Shown piece by piece: positions 40,982 through 49,669 of a DNA stretch of 64,000 nucleotides. Location: assembly GCA_023420415.1 (NCBI GenBank), contig JAEZWF010000011.1, positions 1-64,000 on the forward strand, read 5' to 3'. A program made the position numbers and the translations under genes. Numbering within the stretch: the stretch's first letter is position 1; the number at the start of each line of letters is the position of its first letter. The DNA is from Actinomycetes bacterium. GTDB lineage: Bacteria; Actinomycetota; Actinomycetes; Actinomycetales; Dermatophilaceae. A model generated the notes under the pieces. That model made no database searches, was not told where the DNA came from, and worked only from the letters and a program-made list of their open reading frames with translations.

Positions 40982-42169
40982 TCAGCCCTTCTGGTCGGCC
41001 TTCGCCTCGGCCGTCTCAGTGTCGCCCGACTGCTCGCCACCCTCGACCTGCTCGCCCTCTGCGGGCTCCACACCGGTCGTGTCGAGGTCGGCCAGCTGAC
41101 CCTCGATGTAGTTCTTGAGCCGCGCCCGGTAGTCGCGCTCGAAGGAGCGCAGCTCCTCGATCTTCTTCTCCAGCAGCGTCCGCTCGCGGCCCAGCTCCTC
41201 GAGGATCTGCGCCTTCTTCTGCTGCGCCTCGTGGACCATGCCGGTCGAGCGCTCGCGGGCCTCGGTGATGAGCTGCTCGTGCTTCTGCTCCGCATCGGCC
41301 ATCAGCTCGTCGTGACGCGACTGCGCCGTCGACACCAGCTCGTCGTGCTTGTTCTGGCCCTGGCCGACGAGGTCGTCGTGACGGCCCTGCGCCTCGGCGA
41401 TGAGCCGGTCACGGGTCTGCTCACCCTGGCCGACGTGCTCGTCGTGCAGCCGCTGCGCCATCTCCAGCAGCGCTGCCGCGCTGGCGCCACCACCGGCGCC
41501 TGCGGCCGCACCGGCCAGCGCCGCGGCGCCACCCTGCTGCGCCGGCGCCTGCTCCTGCTGAGCCTGCTGGTTCTGCTGCGCCTGGGCGTTCTGCTCAGCC
41601 TGGGCGAGCGCCTGCTGCGCCCGGGCCTCGGCCTCCTGCGCACGCGCCTGCGCCTGCTCGGCCTCCTGCTGCGCCGCGGCCAGTCGCTGCTCGGCCTCCT
41701 GGGCGCGGGCCTCGGTCTCGCCGGCCTGCGCCTCCACCTGCTGCTGGGCCTTGGCGATGCGCTCCTGCGCGGCCTTCTCTGCCTCGTCGGCACGGGCCTG
41801 GGCCGTCTGCTCGGCCTCCTGGGCGCGGGCGTTGGCGGCGTCGATCCGCTCCTGCGCCGCCTTCTCCGCCTCGTCGGCCTTGGCCGCGAAGGCGGCCGTG
41901 CGATCGTCCGCGTCGGACTTGGCGCGGGCTTCGGCCTTCTCGTCCCGACCGTCCTTGGCGTCACGACCCGCCGGCGCCACGGCCGGCATACCCTTGCTCT
42001 GGCGGCACTCGTTGAGCTGCTCGCGCAGGTCGTCGGAGTCCTTGACGAGCTTGCGCATCTCGGTCACGACCTCGTCGAGGAAGTCGTCGACCTCGCGCTC
42101 GTCGTAGCCACGACGGAACTGGGTGGGCGTGAAGTTCTTGTTGAGGACGTCCTCAGGAGTGAGCGTCAT
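40982..42169 (-). CDS. divIVA: DivIVA/Wag31 polar growth and septum protein
   Basis: At 395 residues it starts MTLTPEDVLNKNFTPTQFRRGYDEREVDDFLDEV, the conserved DivIVA membrane-binding region, and continues with a long coiled coil of about 250 residues rich in EAQAR/EKAAQER repeats and a Gln-rich segment, ending in an acidic tail. This matches the polar scaffold that directs wall growth in actinobacteria. The coiled coil is divided by a Gln/Ala-rich hinge (about 200-240). The ATG at 42169 follows GAGGTGA; the open frame further upstream has no similarity. A strong hairpin follows the stop. It is 105 bases downstream of yggT. Confidence 0.93.
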   Translation of the reverse strand: MTLTPEDVLNKNFTPTQFRRGYDEREVDDFLDEVVTEMRKLVKDSDDLREQLNECRQSKGMPAVAPAGRDAKDGRDEKAEARAKSDADDRTAAFAAKADEAEKAAQERIDAANARAQEAEQTAQARADEAEKAAQERIAKAQQQVEAQAGETEARAQEAEQRLAAAQQEAEQAQARAQEAEARAQQALAQAEQNAQAQQNQQAQQEQAPAQQGGAAALAGAAAGAGGGASAAALLEMAQRLHDEHVGQGEQTRDRLIAEAQGRHDDLVGQGQNKHDELVSTAQSRHDELMADAEQKHEQLITEARERSTGMVHEAQQKKAQILEELGRERTLLEKKIEELRSFERDYRARLKNYIEGQLADLDTTGVEPAEGEQVEGGEQSGDTETAEAKADQKG

Positions 42170-42274
42170 GTAGTCACCTCGGTTGCTGGCATGAGTCGCT
42201 GGCGTGAGCAGTGCAGGGTCAAGCATCCCAGACTCTGCGGTTGCCGCCAGCCAGCCTAGAGGATGCCTCGTGGA

Positions 42275-42562
42275 CTAGAGGATCCCCATGAGGATCGTCG
42301 TCAGGAGCATGAGGACGAGGAACGCGAGGTCGAGCCGGATCGCGCCCAGGGACAACGGCGGGATCACCTTGCGCAGCGCCTTCAGCGGCGGGTCGGTGAT
42401 CGTGTAGATCGCCTCGGCGACCACGAGCAGCACCCCACGGGGGCGCCAGTCGCGGGCGAATGCCTGGATCCACTCGAGCACGAGCCGGCCGAGCAGCACG
42501 ATGAAGAACAGGAACAAGGCGAACCGCACCACGCTGGCGATGGGGTTCTGGCCGAGCAGCAT
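42275..42562 (-). CDS. YggT family membrane protein
   Basis: The 95-residue protein has two membrane helices (about 8-28 and 66-90) around the conserved YggT motif: FARDWRPRGVLLVVAEAIYTITDPPLKALRKVIPPLSLGAIRLDLAFLVLM. YggT-family proteins sit beside sepF in the actinobacterial dcw region and are thought to belong to cell division or osmotic response. It is coded between sepF and divIVA. Confidence 0.9.
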   Translation of the reverse strand: MLLGQNPIASVVRFALFLFFIVLLGRLVLEWIQAFARDWRPRGVLLVVAEAIYTITDPPLKALRKVIPPLSLGAIRLDLAFLVLMLLTTILMGIL

Positions 42563-42632
42563 GCGTTCACCCTGCCATGTGTGACTGGACGGGGCCTGTG
42601 CGGGTCGGTCCCGAGACGGTCAGGGCGGGAGG

Positions 42633-43112
42633 TCAGCTCTGGTTGAACAGGCTGCGGGCGCTGGGCGCGGCGGTGCTCTCCTGCGCCGACACCTCGACGT
42701 GCGAGGGCGACAGGAGGAACACCTTCGACGTGACGCGCTCGATCGAGCCGTGCAGGCCGAACACGAGACCGGCGGCGAAGTCGACGAGCCGCTTGGCATC
42801 GGCGTCGTCCATGTCGGAGAGGTTCATGATGACGGGGGTGCCGTCACGGAAGCTCTCGCCGATGTTCTTGGCCTCGTTGTAGGTGCGGGGGTGGATCGTG
42901 GTGATCCGGTTGAGGGCGCCGACCTCGACGTCCCGCACGACCTGCGCCACCGGGGTGCGCTGCGGCAGCGGCGTCACCGCGGCGGAGCGCTCCTGCTGGG
43001 GCTCGTGACGCTGCTGGGGCTCGTCGTAGTCGTACTCGTCGTACCCCTCGTAGCGCTCGTCTTCCTCGGCGAGCCCGAGGTACACCATCGTCTTGCGCAG
43101 CGCCCCAGCCAT
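42633..43112 (-). CDS. sepF: Cell division protein SepF
   Basis: This 159-residue protein anchors FtsZ to the membrane in bacteria without FtsA, as here. The N-terminal amphipathic helix is MAGALRKTMVYLGLAEEDERYE; an acidic linker with many Tyr, Asp and Glu follows; the C-terminal SepF domain (about 68-150) contains ITTIHPRTYNEAKNIGESFRDGTPVIMNLSDMDDADAKRLVDFAAGLVFGLHGSIERV. The ATG at 43112 is preceded by GGGAGCT. It lies in the usual place after pgeF and yggS. Confidence 0.94.
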   Translation of the reverse strand: MAGALRKTMVYLGLAEEDERYEGYDEYDYDEPQQRHEPQQERSAAVTPLPQRTPVAQVVRDVEVGALNRITTIHPRTYNEAKNIGESFRDGTPVIMNLSDMDDADAKRLVDFAAGLVFGLHGSIERVTSKVFLLSPSHVEVSAQESTAAPSARSLFNQS

Positions 43113-43159
43113 GAAGAGCTCCCTTTGGTTTCGTGCGTGTTCGGCGTTCGTCGTCGACG

Positions 43160-43888
43160 TTACTGGTGTGACTGGCGAGATCCGAGGATTGCGGTCCCGA
43201 CACGCAGGTGTGTCGCCCCCGCCGCGATGGCCTGCTCGAGGTCGCCGCTCATGCCTGCCGAGATCCACGTCGCGTCGGGGTGGTGCGCCTGTATGCCGCG
43301 TGCCACCTCGCGCAGTCGGGCGAAGGCGGGTGCCGGGTCGGCGCCGAGCGGCGCCACGGCCATGACGCCACGCAGGTCGAGGTGGTCGGTGCGTGCCACC
43401 TCGTCGGCCAGGGCCAGCGCCTCGTCGGGTGCGACTCCCCCGCGGCCCGGTCCCCCTTCGGAGCCCTGTCCCGTCTCGGGGTCGTCGAGGTCGACCTGCA
43501 CCAGGACGGCGAGTCGTCGCCCGTGACGTTCGGCGGCGCGGTCGAGGGCGCCGACCAGCTTGGGGCGGTCGAGGGACTGGACGACGTCGGCATACTCCGC
43601 GACCGATCCCGCCTTCTTGCTCTGCAGCTGCCCGACGAAGTGGACCTCGAGGTCGTCGCGGTGCGCGAGCTCGGCGACCTTGCCCGACGCCTCCTGGTCG
43701 CGGTTCTCACCGATGGCACGCACGCCGAGCTCGGCGAGCAGGTCGACGTCGCTGGCCGGGAAGAACTTGGTGACGGCTACGAGGGTGACATCGCCCGGGT
43801 CGCGCCCGGCGGCGGCACAGGCGCGGCCGATCCGTTCGCGGACGGCGTCGAGGTTGGCGGCCAGCTCGGACCGCCGCTCGGTGCTCAC
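43160..43888 (-). CDS. YggS family PLP homeostasis protein
   Basis: The 242-residue protein is an alanine-racemase N-domain-like TIM barrel binding pyridoxal phosphate. The PLP lysine is in LVAVTKFFP (Lys41); other signatures are IGENRDQEASGK, HFVGQLQSKKAG and RGVMAVAPLGADP, with WISAGMSGDLEQAIAAGATHLRVG near the end. These proteins regulate PLP and amino-acid balance. The GTG at 43888 overlaps the pgeF stop (GTGA), so both are translationally coupled. Confidence 0.93.
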   Translation of the reverse strand: MSTERRSELAANLDAVRERIGRACAAAGRDPGDVTLVAVTKFFPASDVDLLAELGVRAIGENRDQEASGKVAELAHRDDLEVHFVGQLQSKKAGSVAEYADVVQSLDRPKLVGALDRAAERHGRRLAVLVQVDLDDPETGQGSEGGPGRGGVAPDEALALADEVARTDHLDLRGVMAVAPLGADPAPAFARLREVARGIQAHHPDATWISAGMSGDLEQAIAAGATHLRVGTAILGSRQSHQ

Positions 43889-44613
43889 GCCTGCTCCAGG
43901 ACGACGACACCGGCGAACCGTCCGGTGCGTCCGTCGCGCCGATAGGAGTAGAGGCGCTCGTCCTCGCGGGCACAGCCCGGCACCCACGTCACCGCCACGT
44001 CCTGCGCGCGCAGCTGGGCGACCACGCCGGCCGCCACGTCGACGGCAGGTGTCCCGGTCCACGACACGGTCGCCGACTCCGGGCTCACCCGCGCCGCCTC
44101 GGCCCGCATCTGCTCGGGCACCTCGTAGCAACGGCCGCACACCGACGGTCCGACGACGGCGCTGATGGTCCGGGCACCGAGGTCGCGCATGGCCGAGACG
44201 GCGTGGTCGACGATGCGGCTCGTCATGCCGGGACGGCCGGCGTGCACGGCAGCGACGACACCCTCGTGGGGGTCAGCCAGCAGGACGGGAGTGCAGTCGG
44301 CGACCAGCGCGGCGAGACCGAGTCCGGGCTGGCGGGTCACGACGCCATCGGCCTCCGGCGCGCCGCCCGGACCCCACGGGCCGCCGGCCACGACGACGTC
44401 AGCACTGTGCACCTGGGTCATGAAGAGGAGCCGATCCCGTTGCACCCCAACGGATTCCGCAACACGGCGCCGGTTGGACTCGATGCTCACCGGGTCGTCG
44501 CCGGCTGTGCCGCCGAGGTTGAGCGAGTCGAAGTCGCCGTCGCTCACGCCACCCTCGCGGTCGGTGAAGGCCCAGCGCACGGGGCCGGTGCGGTCCTGCC
44601 AGAAGAACACCAC
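43885..44613 (-). CDS. pgeF: Laccase-domain protein, peptidoglycan editing factor PgeF/YfiH type
   Basis: The 242-residue protein has the family zinc/copper ligands: TQVHSADVV, the Cys in ALVADCTPVLLADP, the His of VAAVHAGRPGM (the usual HAGWRG has changed to HAGRPGM, as commonly seen in actinobacteria) and VGPSVCGRCYEV. E. coli YfiH is a purine-nucleoside phosphorylase-like enzyme that also corrects wrong cell-wall precursors; the location in the dcw cluster favours the latter. It is coupled to yggS and separated from ftsZ by a strong terminator. GTG start (VFFWQDRTG). Confidence 0.88.
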   Translation of the reverse strand: MVFFWQDRTGPVRWAFTDREGGVSDGDFDSLNLGGTAGDDPVSIESNRRRVAESVGVQRDRLLFMTQVHSADVVVAGGPWGPGGAPEADGVVTRQPGLGLAALVADCTPVLLADPHEGVVAAVHAGRPGMTSRIVDHAVSAMRDLGARTISAVVGPSVCGRCYEVPEQMRAEAARVSPESATVSWTGTPAVDVAAGVVAQLRAQDVAVTWVPGCAREDERLYSYRRDGRTGRFAGVVVLEQA

Positions 44614-44623
44614 CCCAACCTAC

Positions 44624-44662
44624 GACAGGGGCGCCGGACCCCTGTGGTCCGGCGCCCCTGTC
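44624..44662 (-). terminator. Terminator hairpin of ftsZ
   Basis: A perfect 17-base-pair stem (44624-44640 with 44646-44662, loop CCTGT) lies between ftsZ and pgeF. It begins 31 bases past the ftsZ stop on the minus strand and is the longest hairpin in the dcw region. Confidence 0.88.
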
Positions 44663-44692
44663 GGCGTCTGTCGTGTCGCTGCGCTCACTGCC

Positions 44693-46027
44693 TCACTTGA
44701 GGAAGTCGGGCACGTCCAGGTCGTCGCCCTCGTCGAAGGTGACGGTGCGCGGCGGGCGGCCGGCGCCCTCACGGGCCGGCTGCGGCGCCGAGGGCTCGGA
44801 CGTGGCAATCGAGTCGTCGTCCGGACGCTCGGCGGGCTGGGGCTCGCGCGCCGCAGGCTGCTGGGCCGGAGCCGCCGGCTGCTGCGCCGGGGCCGGCTGC
44901 TGCGCCGGGGCCGGCTGCTGGGGCTGCGCCGAGGGCTGCTGGACCGGACGGCCCGGGAGCTGCTGACCCCCCTGCTGCCCTGCCTGCTGACCCGCCTGCT
45001 GCTGGAACGGCTGTTGCTGGGCCGGACGGGTTGCGCCCTGGACCTGGCCGATGGCCCGGTCGTTCTCGCGCTTGATCGGGGCCCCGCCGTCGAAGCCGGC
45101 GGCGATGACGGTCACGCGCACCTCGTCGCCGAGGGCGTCGTCGATGACCGCACCGAAGATGATGTTGGCCTCGGGGTGGGCGGCCTCCTGGACCAGTCGC
45201 GCGGCCTCGTTGATCTCGAAGAGACCGAGGTCGCTGCCACCCTGGATCGACAGCAGCACACCGTGGGCACCATCGATGCTCGCCTCGAGCAGCGGGCTGG
45301 AGATCGCCAGCTCGGCCGCCTGCACGGCGCGGTCGTCGCCACGCGAGGAGCCGATGCCCATGAGGGCCGAGCCGGCTCCCTGCATGACCGACTTCACGTC
45401 GGCGAAGTCGAGGTTGATCAGGCCCGGGGTGGTGATGAGGTCGGTGATGCCCTGGACACCGGACAGCAGCACCTGGTCGGCGCTGCGGAAGGCGTCGAGC
45501 ATCGAGACCGCACGGTCGCTGATCGACAGCAGCCGGTCGTTGGGGATGACGATGAGGGTGTCGACCTCTTCGCGCAGGTTGCCGATGCCGGACTCGGCCT
45601 GGTTGGCGCGGCGGCGGCCCTCGAAGGTGAACGGCCGGGTCACCACACCGATCGTCAGGGCGCCGAGGCCCTTGGCGATCTTGGCGACGACCGGGGCGCC
45701 ACCGGTGCCGGTGCCACCACCCTCGCCGGCGGTCACGAAGACCATGTCGGCCCCCTTGAGGACCTCCTCGATCTCCTCGGCGTGGTCCTCGGCAGCCTTC
45801 TTGCCGACCTCGGGGTCGGCCCCGGCGCCGAGGCCGCGGGTGAGTTCGCGACCCACGTCGAGCTTCACGTCGGCGTCACTCATGAGCAGCGCCTGGGCGT
45901 CGGTGTTGATGGCGATGAACTCCACGCCCTTGAGGCCGACCTCGATCATGCGGTTGATGGCGTTGACGCCACCACCACCGATGCCGACGACCTTGATGAC
46001 GGCCAAGTAGTTCTGTGGTGCTGCCAC
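44693..46027 (-). CDS. ftsZ: Cell division GTPase FtsZ
   Basis: The 444-residue tubulin homologue forms the division ring. It has the VVGIGGGGVNAINRMI start, the GTP signature GGGTGTGGAP (about 103-112), the T7 loop NLDFADVKS (about 205-213) and the C-terminal peptide DDLDVPDFLK that binds SepF and other anchors. The linker (about 320-400) is Gln/Pro/Ala-rich with APAQQPAPAQQ repeats. The GTG at 46027 is ten bases after CAGGAGAGG. It has a 299-base leader with possible promoters and a hairpin terminator, so it can be transcribed apart from the cluster. FtsA is absent, as in actinobacteria. Confidence 0.98.
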   Translation of the reverse strand: MAAPQNYLAVIKVVGIGGGGVNAINRMIEVGLKGVEFIAINTDAQALLMSDADVKLDVGRELTRGLGAGADPEVGKKAAEDHAEEIEEVLKGADMVFVTAGEGGGTGTGGAPVVAKIAKGLGALTIGVVTRPFTFEGRRRANQAESGIGNLREEVDTLIVIPNDRLLSISDRAVSMLDAFRSADQVLLSGVQGITDLITTPGLINLDFADVKSVMQGAGSALMGIGSSRGDDRAVQAAELAISSPLLEASIDGAHGVLLSIQGGSDLGLFEINEAARLVQEAAHPEANIIFGAVIDDALGDEVRVTVIAAGFDGGAPIKRENDRAIGQVQGATRPAQQQPFQQQAGQQAGQQGGQQLPGRPVQQPSAQPQQPAPAQQPAPAQQPAAPAQQPAAREPQPAERPDDDSIATSEPSAPQPAREGAGRPPRTVTFDEGDDLDVPDFLK

Positions 46028-46326
46028 GGCGGTGGGCCTCTCCTGGGTGTTGCTTTCGGGTGATGATGCTGATGGTGTCTCGACGTCAAGTTGAGAGTTA
46101 TGCCTTGGTTCCCAACGGTTTCCGTGACGCCGACGCTATGCGCGGGCACGGATGCAAGCAACGAGATCGCCCGCGTGTCGCTGCACGGATTGGCCCGATT
46201 CCGCGGTTTCTCCCTGTGGCTGAGGGTTAGCCTGTCACACCCGTCACAGCAGTCACATCCGCCCCACTCGCGCAGCCACGTTCCGACCCGACGATTGGAC
46301 TGGTCGGGTCAGCGGTTCGGGTGGGG
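46028..46326 (-). promoter_or_regulatory. ftsZ leader and promoter region
   Basis: This 299-base gap between ftsQ and ftsZ has no gene. On the minus strand it contains TGTGAC three times at nine-base spacing (plus-strand GTCACA at 46234, 46243 and 46252), followed by GCTAACCCTCAGCC and, nearer the gene, GCATAACTCTCAACTTGACG. These last two resemble the conserved TAACCCTCAACTT-type elements before ftsZ in streptomycetes. A ribosome site CAGGAGAGG lies just ahead of the GTG. Separate ftsZ promoters in this gap are usual in actinobacteria. Confidence 0.6.
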
Positions 46327-47070
46327 TCAGCGGGTGACGGGGGTGGCGGGCGCGCTCACGTCGATCACCTTGTGCTTGCCCGGCAGCAGCGCCTGGACGA
46401 TCTCGAGCTTGCGCTCCGGCGCGTCCACGCCACCCCAGACCACGGTGGTCTTGGCGACCTTGAGGGTCACGAGGTTGGCGCTGCTGACGGTCACCGCCGA
46501 CACCTGGTCCTGCATCGAGGCCGGGAGCACCCGGACGACGGAGACCGCGGCCCGCAGGGCGTCGCGGGACAACGCGGCGTCGCTCGCCGCCGTGACGACG
46601 GGCACGTCCTTGGGCGCCTTGCGCACGACCGCGTAGGCCACCCCCGTCTCATCCACAACCTGTAGTTGACCTTGAGGGTTCTTGACCACGAGGAAGGGCG
46701 TCCTGGGGCTGGCGTGGATGACCAGGGTGCCCGGCCAGGACCGCTCGATCGACACGTCGGCGACCGTGGCCCGCTGGGTCACCCGGTCAGCCACCGCCGC
46801 CGTGTCGACCCGGGCCAGGGGCGTTCCGGCCGGCACCTGGGCGAGCTCGCGGATCGGCGCCACCTCGCTGGCCGGCACCCCCACCACCTCGACCGTGCGC
46901 ACGGCCAGCAGCGGGCTGAACGCGACCACCCACACGAGCGCGGCGGCCACGAGAACGGCCACCGCGGCATACCCCCACAGGCGGCGCGGGCGACGCCGCA
47001 CCTCCTGGGCGCGGCGCACGAAACGGTCGCGCGAGGACGCCACGCCGCGGTTCGTCGTGGAGGCGCTCAC
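46327..47070 (-). CDS. ftsQ: Cell division protein FtsQ/DivIB
   Basis: The 247-residue protein has a short basic N-terminus, one membrane helix (about 31-55, LWGYAAVAVLVAAALVWVVAF), a POTRA domain (LLAVRTVEVVGVPASEVAPIRELAQVPAGTPLARVDTAAV) and the FtsQ domain with RATVADVSIERSWPGTLVIHASPRTPFLVV. It acts outside the membrane in the FtsQLB subcomplex. GTG start overlapping the murC stop by four bases. Confidence 0.93.
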   Translation of the reverse strand: MSASTTNRGVASSRDRFVRRAQEVRRRPRRLWGYAAVAVLVAAALVWVVAFSPLLAVRTVEVVGVPASEVAPIRELAQVPAGTPLARVDTAAVADRVTQRATVADVSIERSWPGTLVIHASPRTPFLVVKNPQGQLQVVDETGVAYAVVRKAPKDVPVVTAASDAALSRDALRAAVSVVRVLPASMQDQVSAVTVSSANLVTLKVAKTTVVWGGVDAPERKLEIVQALLPGKHKVIDVSAPATPVTR

Positions 47071-48506
47071 CGGTCCCCCAGCGCGCGCAGGATCTCCGGC
47101 CCGACCATCGTGACGTCACCGGCCCCGACAGTGAGGACCAGGTCGCCGTCGCGGGCCAGTCCGGCGACGGTGTCGGCGACGGCCGACCAGGACGACACGA
47201 CGCGCACGTCGGCGTCGGGCCGGGCCGTCAGCAGCGCATCAGCCACGAGCTGGGAGGAGACACCGGGCACGGGGTCCTCGCGAGCGGCGTAGATCTCCAT
47301 GAGGACAACGACATCCGCGGGTCCGAGGGCGCGGCCGAACTCGGTGGCGAAGTCGCGGGTCCGGGAGAACAGGTGCGGCTGAAAGACGACCACGAGCCGT
47401 CCGTCGCCCTCCACGAGCGAGCGCCCGGTCTCGACGACGGCAGCCACCTTGCCCGGGTTGTGGGCGTAGTCGTCGACGACGGTGACCCCGGCGGCGACCC
47501 CCTTGGGCTCGAAGCGCCGGCGGGTGCCCGTGAAGCCGTAGAGCCCGTCGAGGACGCGTTGCGGGTCCTGGCCCAGCCCCTCGACGGCCACGGTGTATGC
47601 CGCGGCGGCGTTGAGCAGGTTGTAGCGCCCGGGGACCTTGACGCGCAGCACGCGTTCCTCGCCGTCCGGCCCGCGCAGCGCGGCCCGCGCGAGCAGCCCC
47701 CGGAAGGCGGGGTCGCCCAGGACGACGTCGGCGTCCGGCGAGAAGCCGTAGGTCAGCACCCGCGTGCCGGAGGTGCGGGCCGCGTCGGCGAGGCGACGCG
47801 ACCCCTCGTCGTCGGCGCAGGCGACGAGCAGGCCGCCGGGCTGCAGGGAGGCGGCGAACTCGGCATACGCCTCCTGCACCCGCTCGAAGCTGCCGTAGAA
47901 GTCGAGGTGGTCGGGCTGGACGTTCGTGACGACGGCCACGTCGGGTCGGTAGACGAGGAACGAGCCGTCGCTCTCGTCGGCCTCGGCGACGAACACCTCG
48001 CCGGTGCCCCAGTGCGCGTTCGTGCCGTGCTTGGCCAGCTCGCCGCCCGCCGCGAACGACGGGTCGACCCCGCAGTGCTGCAACGCCACCGTGAGCATCG
48101 AGGTCGTGGTCGTCTTGCCGTTCGCGCCTGCGACGGCCACCCGCCGTGAGCCCGTCATCGTGCTGGCGAGCGCCTGAGCGCGGTGGAGCACGCGCAGCCC
48201 TCGCGCGCGTGCCGCCGCCAGCTCGACGTTGTCCTCACGGATGGCCGAGGACACCACGACCGTGTCGACCCCGTCGAGGTATGCCGCGTCGTGGCCGACG
48301 TGGACGTCGGCTCCCTCGGCGGCCAGCGAGGCGAGCAACGGCGAGTCCTTGGCATCGGACCCGCTGACCCGGGTGCCCCGTGCGAGCATCACCCTGGCGA
48401 CCCCGGACATGCCGGCGCCGCCGATGGCGATGAAGTGCACGGTTCCCAGCTCCTCCAGCGCAGGCACGTCCGCGCGGAAGTCGAACCTGTCGTTCTCGCC
48501 GTTCAT
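47067..48506 (-). CDS. murC: UDP-N-acetylmuramate--L-alanine ligase
   Basis: The 479-residue Mur ligase adds L-Ala to UDP-MurNAc with ATP. It has the N-terminal fold GTVHFIAIGGAGMSGVARVML, the P-loop GANGKTTTT (126-134), VAEADESDGSFLVY and DDYAHNPGKVAAVVE. Length and motifs are standard. The ATG is MNGENDRFDF at 48506, overlapping the murG stop by four bases; ftsQ follows with another four-base overlap. Confidence 0.96.
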   Translation of the reverse strand: MNGENDRFDFRADVPALEELGTVHFIAIGGAGMSGVARVMLARGTRVSGSDAKDSPLLASLAAEGADVHVGHDAAYLDGVDTVVVSSAIREDNVELAAARARGLRVLHRAQALASTMTGSRRVAVAGANGKTTTTSMLTVALQHCGVDPSFAAGGELAKHGTNAHWGTGEVFVAEADESDGSFLVYRPDVAVVTNVQPDHLDFYGSFERVQEAYAEFAASLQPGGLLVACADDEGSRRLADAARTSGTRVLTYGFSPDADVVLGDPAFRGLLARAALRGPDGEERVLRVKVPGRYNLLNAAAAYTVAVEGLGQDPQRVLDGLYGFTGTRRRFEPKGVAAGVTVVDDYAHNPGKVAAVVETGRSLVEGDGRLVVVFQPHLFSRTRDFATEFGRALGPADVVVLMEIYAAREDPVPGVSSQLVADALLTARPDADVRVVSSWSAVADTVAGLARDGDLVLTVGAGDVTMVGPEILRALGDR

Positions 48507-49669
48507 CGTTCCCCCGGCGGTTTTGCTTGCTGCTGCTGTGTCTTTTTTGCTTGCTCCGCAAGGGATTCCGCGTAGGCCGCGTCGACCAGGTCGGCCAACA
48601 GCTCGTCGGCGCCGCGCTCCCCCGTCGCCGCCGAGGCGGTGGCCATCGCCTCCAGCCGAGCCGCGTCAGCCAGCAACGGCACCAGCTCGGAGTCGACCCA
48701 CCCCGGGGTGAACGCTGCGTCGTCGACCAGCAGGCCACCACCCGCGTCGACGACATCGGCGGCATTGAACCGTTGCTCCCCGTTGCCGATGGGCAGGGGG
48801 ACGTAGACGGCAGGGAGCCCCACCGCGGTCAGCTCGCACACGGTGTTGGCACCGGCGCGCGCGACGACGAGGTCGGCCACGGCATACGCGAGGTCCATGC
48901 GGTCGGCATAGGGAGCCACGACGTAGCGCGCAGCGCTGCCGTCGTCGGCAGGGCGCTGCGGCGTGAACTCCTTGCCGGCGCCGGTGAGGTGCAGGACCTG
49001 CACGCCGCGCGCGGACAGGTCGGCCGCCCGCGCCTCGAGGGTGGTGTTCAGCCGTTGGGCGCCGAGCGAGCCGCCGGTCACGAGCAGCGTCGGCCGGTGG
49101 TCGTCGAGACCGAAGTGGGCCAGTCCCTCGGCTCGGGACGCGGCTCGGTCGAGCTGCGCGATCTCGGGGCGAAGCGGCATACCGATCGGGGTCGCGTGCG
49201 CAAGCCTGGTCGAGCGGAACGTCGTGGCGACGTGGTCGGTGAGCCGCGCCCCGAGGCGGTTGGCCAGGCCGGGGCGCGCGTTCTGCTCGTGGATGACGAT
49301 GGGCACGTGCCGACGGCGGGCGGCGAGGTAGGCCGGCGTGGAGACGTAGCCGCCGAACCCCACCACGACCTGCGCGCCGGACTCGTCGATGGCTCGTTCG
49401 GCGGCGCGGACCGCTGCGCGCAGGTTGCCGGGCAACCGGAGCAGATCGGCGGAGGGGCGGCGTGGCAGCGGCACCTTCGGGACGGTCAGCAGGGGGTAGC
49501 CCCGCTCGGGCACGAGCCGCGCCTCCAGACCGGTCGCGGTGCCAAGAGCGGTGACCCGGATGTCCGGGTCGCGGCGGCGCAGGCAGTCCGCGAGGGCGAG
49601 CAGGGGCGAGACGTGACCGGCCGTCCCGCCGCCGGCCAGCAGGACCGAGGTGGGTGAGGACGCAGCCAT
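48503..49669 (-). CDS. murG: UDP-GlcNAc:lipid I glycosyltransferase
   Basis: The 388-residue enzyme makes lipid II at the inner membrane face. Signatures are LLAGGGTAGHVSPLLALADCL (GGGTAGH at 13-19), VVGFGGYVSTPAYLAARRRHVPIVIHEQNARPGLANRL, VTGGSLGAQRLN and VARAGANTVCELTAVGLPAVYVPLPIGNGEQRFNA. The tail is Lys/Gln-rich (AKKTQQQQAKPPGER) and may be disordered. The ATG at 49669 overlaps the ftsW stop by one base (TGATG); ORF extension further upstream falls within ftsW. Confidence 0.96.
   Translation of the reverse strand: MAASSPTSVLLAGGGTAGHVSPLLALADCLRRRDPDIRVTALGTATGLEARLVPERGYPLLTVPKVPLPRRPSADLLRLPGNLRAAVRAAERAIDESGAQVVVGFGGYVSTPAYLAARRRHVPIVIHEQNARPGLANRLGARLTDHVATTFRSTRLAHATPIGMPLRPEIAQLDRAASRAEGLAHFGLDDHRPTLLVTGGSLGAQRLNTTLEARAADLSARGVQVLHLTGAGKEFTPQRPADDGSAARYVVAPYADRMDLAYAVADLVVARAGANTVCELTAVGLPAVYVPLPIGNGEQRFNAADVVDAGGGLLVDDAAFTPGWVDSELVPLLADAARLEAMATASAATGERGADELLADLVDAAYAESLAEQAKKTQQQQAKPPGER

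Noticed and set aside
42170..42274. A gene in the 105-base gap between yggT and divIVA
   Set aside because: No open frame with a ribosome site; it is more likely the divIVA promoter region.
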